Positions 62,612 through 64,000 of a stretch of DNA of 64,000 bases are shown here, in pieces. The translations under genes were made by a program, and so were the position numbers. Under the pieces are notes generated by a model. That model was given only the letters and a program-made list of their open reading frames with translations, ran no database searches and was not told the DNA's origin. Within the stretch, counting starts at the first letter, position 1. Every line of letters starts with the position of its first letter. The stretch comes from an uncultured Cellulophaga sp. (lineage in GTDB: Bacteria; Bacteroidota; Bacteroidia; Flavobacteriales; Flavobacteriaceae): positions 434,001 through 498,000 of the forward strand of contig CANLOV010000002.1 of the NCBI GenBank assembly GCA_947492955.1, in the 5' to 3' direction.

Positions 62612-63826
62612 CTACTTGTATACCCCGCAAAAATCGAGTACAACTTTATCCTCTGATATTTTTAATGTTTTAAACTCATCATGTGCTACTAAAAACGCAA
62701 TAATATCGGCTTGTTTTGTTGCTTCTCTATAATTTGTTAGTTTAAACACTTTATGTTCTGTTATATTAGGTTCTACAATATAGTGTGCTTCATTATTAGC
62801 GTTTTGTAAAACTTTTTGAGCTATATATTTTGCTGGAGATTCTCTCAAATCATCAATATTTGGTTTAAAAGCTAATCCCATTATTGCAATACTTGGTTTA
62901 CGCCCGTGCTTTAATTCAAACTCTAATTTGGATGTTTGTACTTTTTCAGCACACCAAAATGATTTATAATTATTTATTTCTCTAGCAGTTCCTATTATTT
63001 TAGATTCCATAGGATACTCAGCTACTATAAAATATGGATCAACAGCTATGCAATGTCCACCCACTCCACAACCAGGTTGTAATATATTTACTCTTGGGTG
63101 TTTATTTGCTAATGCTATAAGCTCCCATACATTTATATCTGCTTTATCACAGATTAGTGATAATTCATTAGCAAAAGCAATTTGTACATCTCTAGAAGAG
63201 TTCTCTACTAATTTACACATCTCTGCAGTACGCGCATTTGTTTTATGTAAATCCCCTTTTATAAATTCTCTGTAAAAAGTAAGTGCCTTTTCTGTAGATT
63301 TTTCATCTACACCACCAATAACACGATCGTTATGTACTAATTCGTACATCACATTTCCTGGCAAGACACGTTCTGGACAATAAGCTATATTTATTTTTCC
63401 TTCTAACTCTGGTCTTTCGGCATATATTAATTGCATCATCTTTTCTGTTGTTCCAACAGGAGAAGTAGATTCTATAATATATAAATCGTCTACCTTTAAC
63501 AATGGTAAAACTGCTCTAGTTGCGGATTCTACAAAAGATATATCTGGCTCGTTTTTTGCCTTAAATGGTGTAGGCACAACAATTAAATAGGTATTTGCTT
63601 CTATAGGTGTTGTCTTAGCTTTTAAATAACCTTCTTTAACAGCTTCCGCAACCGCAATATCTAATTCTGGTTCTACAATGTGAATTTTTCCTTGATTAAT
63701 AGTTTCTACTACTCTTGGGTTAATATCTACCCCGTGAACATAGATTTTGTTTTGTGCTATTAAAGCAGCAGTTGGCAGTCCTATATACCCCAAACCAATC
63801 ATCACTACACTCGGTTTATTATTCAT
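62612..63826 (-). CDS. wecC: UDP-N-acetyl-D-mannosaminuronic acid dehydrogenase
   Basis: The 404-residue enzyme has the Rossmann start VVMIGLGYIGLPTAALIAQ, ESTSPVGTTEKMM, and the active-site cysteine in QPGCGVGGHCIAVDPYF (near residue 255). The WecC-type pattern separates it from UDP-glucose dehydrogenases. It oxidises UDP-ManNAc to UDP-ManNAcA, the donor for a WecG-type transferase. It starts 1 bp after the wecB stop. Confidence 0.93.
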   Translation of the reverse strand: MNNKPSVVMIGLGYIGLPTAALIAQNKIYVHGVDINPRVVETINQGKIHIVEPELDIAVAEAVKEGYLKAKTTPIEANTYLIVVPTPFKAKNEPDISFVESATRAVLPLLKVDDLYIIESTSPVGTTEKMMQLIYAERPELEGKINIAYCPERVLPGNVMYELVHNDRVIGGVDEKSTEKALTFYREFIKGDLHKTNARTAEMCKLVENSSRDVQIAFANELSLICDKADINVWELIALANKHPRVNILQPGCGVGGHCIAVDPYFIVAEYPMESKIIGTAREINNYKSFWCAEKVQTSKLEFELKHGRKPSIAIMGLAFKPNIDDLRESPAKYIAQKVLQNANNEAHYIVEPNITEHKVFKLTNYREATKQADIIAFLVAHDEFKTLKISEDKVVLDFCGVYK

Positions 63827-63827
63827 T

Positions 63828-64000
63828 TTAATTTTTTAATATATAATCTACTATTCTCAGACAAGCTTTACCGTCTCCATATGGATTGTGAAGCTTACTC
63901 ATTTTTTCGTAAGATATGTTGTCTTTTAAAAGTTTCTCTGCCTCCTTAACTATTCTTTCTTTATCTGTTCCTACCAAAATTACAGTTCCTGCATCTACAG
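63828..64000 (-). CDS. wecB: UDP-N-acetylglucosamine 2-epimerase, C-terminal end (partial)
   Basis: The last 57 codons are in the window, ending in TAA. They read VDAGTVILVGTDKERIV, then KMSKLHNPYGDGKACLRIV, the conserved C-terminal part of WecB. The enzyme makes UDP-ManNAc from UDP-GlcNAc. It is coupled to wecC (1-bp gap). The rest lies beyond the right edge. Confidence 0.9.
   Translation of the reverse strand, partial: VDAGTVILVGTDKERIVKEAEKLLKDNISYEKMSKLHNPYGDGKACLRIVDYILKN

Overview
The window is a chromosomal segment from a marine-type member of the Flavobacteriaceae (Bacteroidota). The signs are a very AT-rich sequence, Bacteroidota promoters of the TAnnTTTG kind, a PorW/SprE lipoprotein of the type IX secretion/gliding machinery, an ATP synthase operon without atpD/atpC whose a subunit has an N-terminal periplasmic extension, and families largely confined to this phylum (DUF4292, DUF5687, DUF4254, DUF6427-like). 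No rRNA, tRNA, CRISPR array or insertion sequence was recognised.

Layout. 1-8.3 kb is core: the end of recA, a lipoprotein / ECF sigma / putative anti-sigma-barrel unit, plsC, trpS, an FKBP isomerase, dprA, an HU-like SPOR protein and an acyl-CoA thioesterase. 8.3-10.2 kb is a small accessory patch of unrecognised lipoproteins with coding debris and a repeated GC-rich junction. 10.2-15.6 kb encodes a Tes/MJ0619-like radical SAM enzyme overlapping an atypical Lgt homologue, followed upstream by an EnvC-like protein, a DUF4292 lipoprotein and a TPR protein. 15.7-21.7 kb holds a sugar nucleotidyltransferase, dut, a flippase, and a second ECF sigma with a membrane partner. 21.8-30.9 kb is the ATP synthase block (atpG, atpA, atpH, atpF, atpE, atpB) interrupted by a four-helix-bundle gene, then AtpZ, bactofilin and PorW. 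31.1-37.5 kb is a PadR-headed operon with four related membrane proteins and an ABC exporter. Its regulator is separated from a divergent flavin reductase by a perfect 48-bp palindrome. 39.0-42.2 kb is an arsenosugar-type cluster (DUF2064, AhpD-like, ArsS) followed by a TetR regulator; a shared 18-bp motif occurs four times in the two flanking gaps. 42.2-46.5 kb is a heptosyltransferase-like gene, DUF4254, a membrane protein and purD.

From 46.5 kb to the end runs a 17-kb minus-strand surface-polysaccharide locus. It carries homologues of the enterobacterial common antigen genes (wecB, wecC, rmlB, rmlA, wecE/rffA, wecF, a WecG/TagA-type transferase, flippase, polymerase-like proteins). The initiating enzyme is WcaJ-like rather than WecA-like, and a formyltransferase sits where an N-acetyltransferase would be expected. 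The likely product contains ManNAcA and a 4-amino-4,6-dideoxy-galactose that may be N-formylated.

Most noteworthy for follow-up: the Tes-like/Lgt-like pair, the PadR palindrome and its array of related membrane proteins, the four-copy operator-like motif around the arsenosugar genes, the ECA-like locus with its formyl branch, and the insertion between atpA and atpG.
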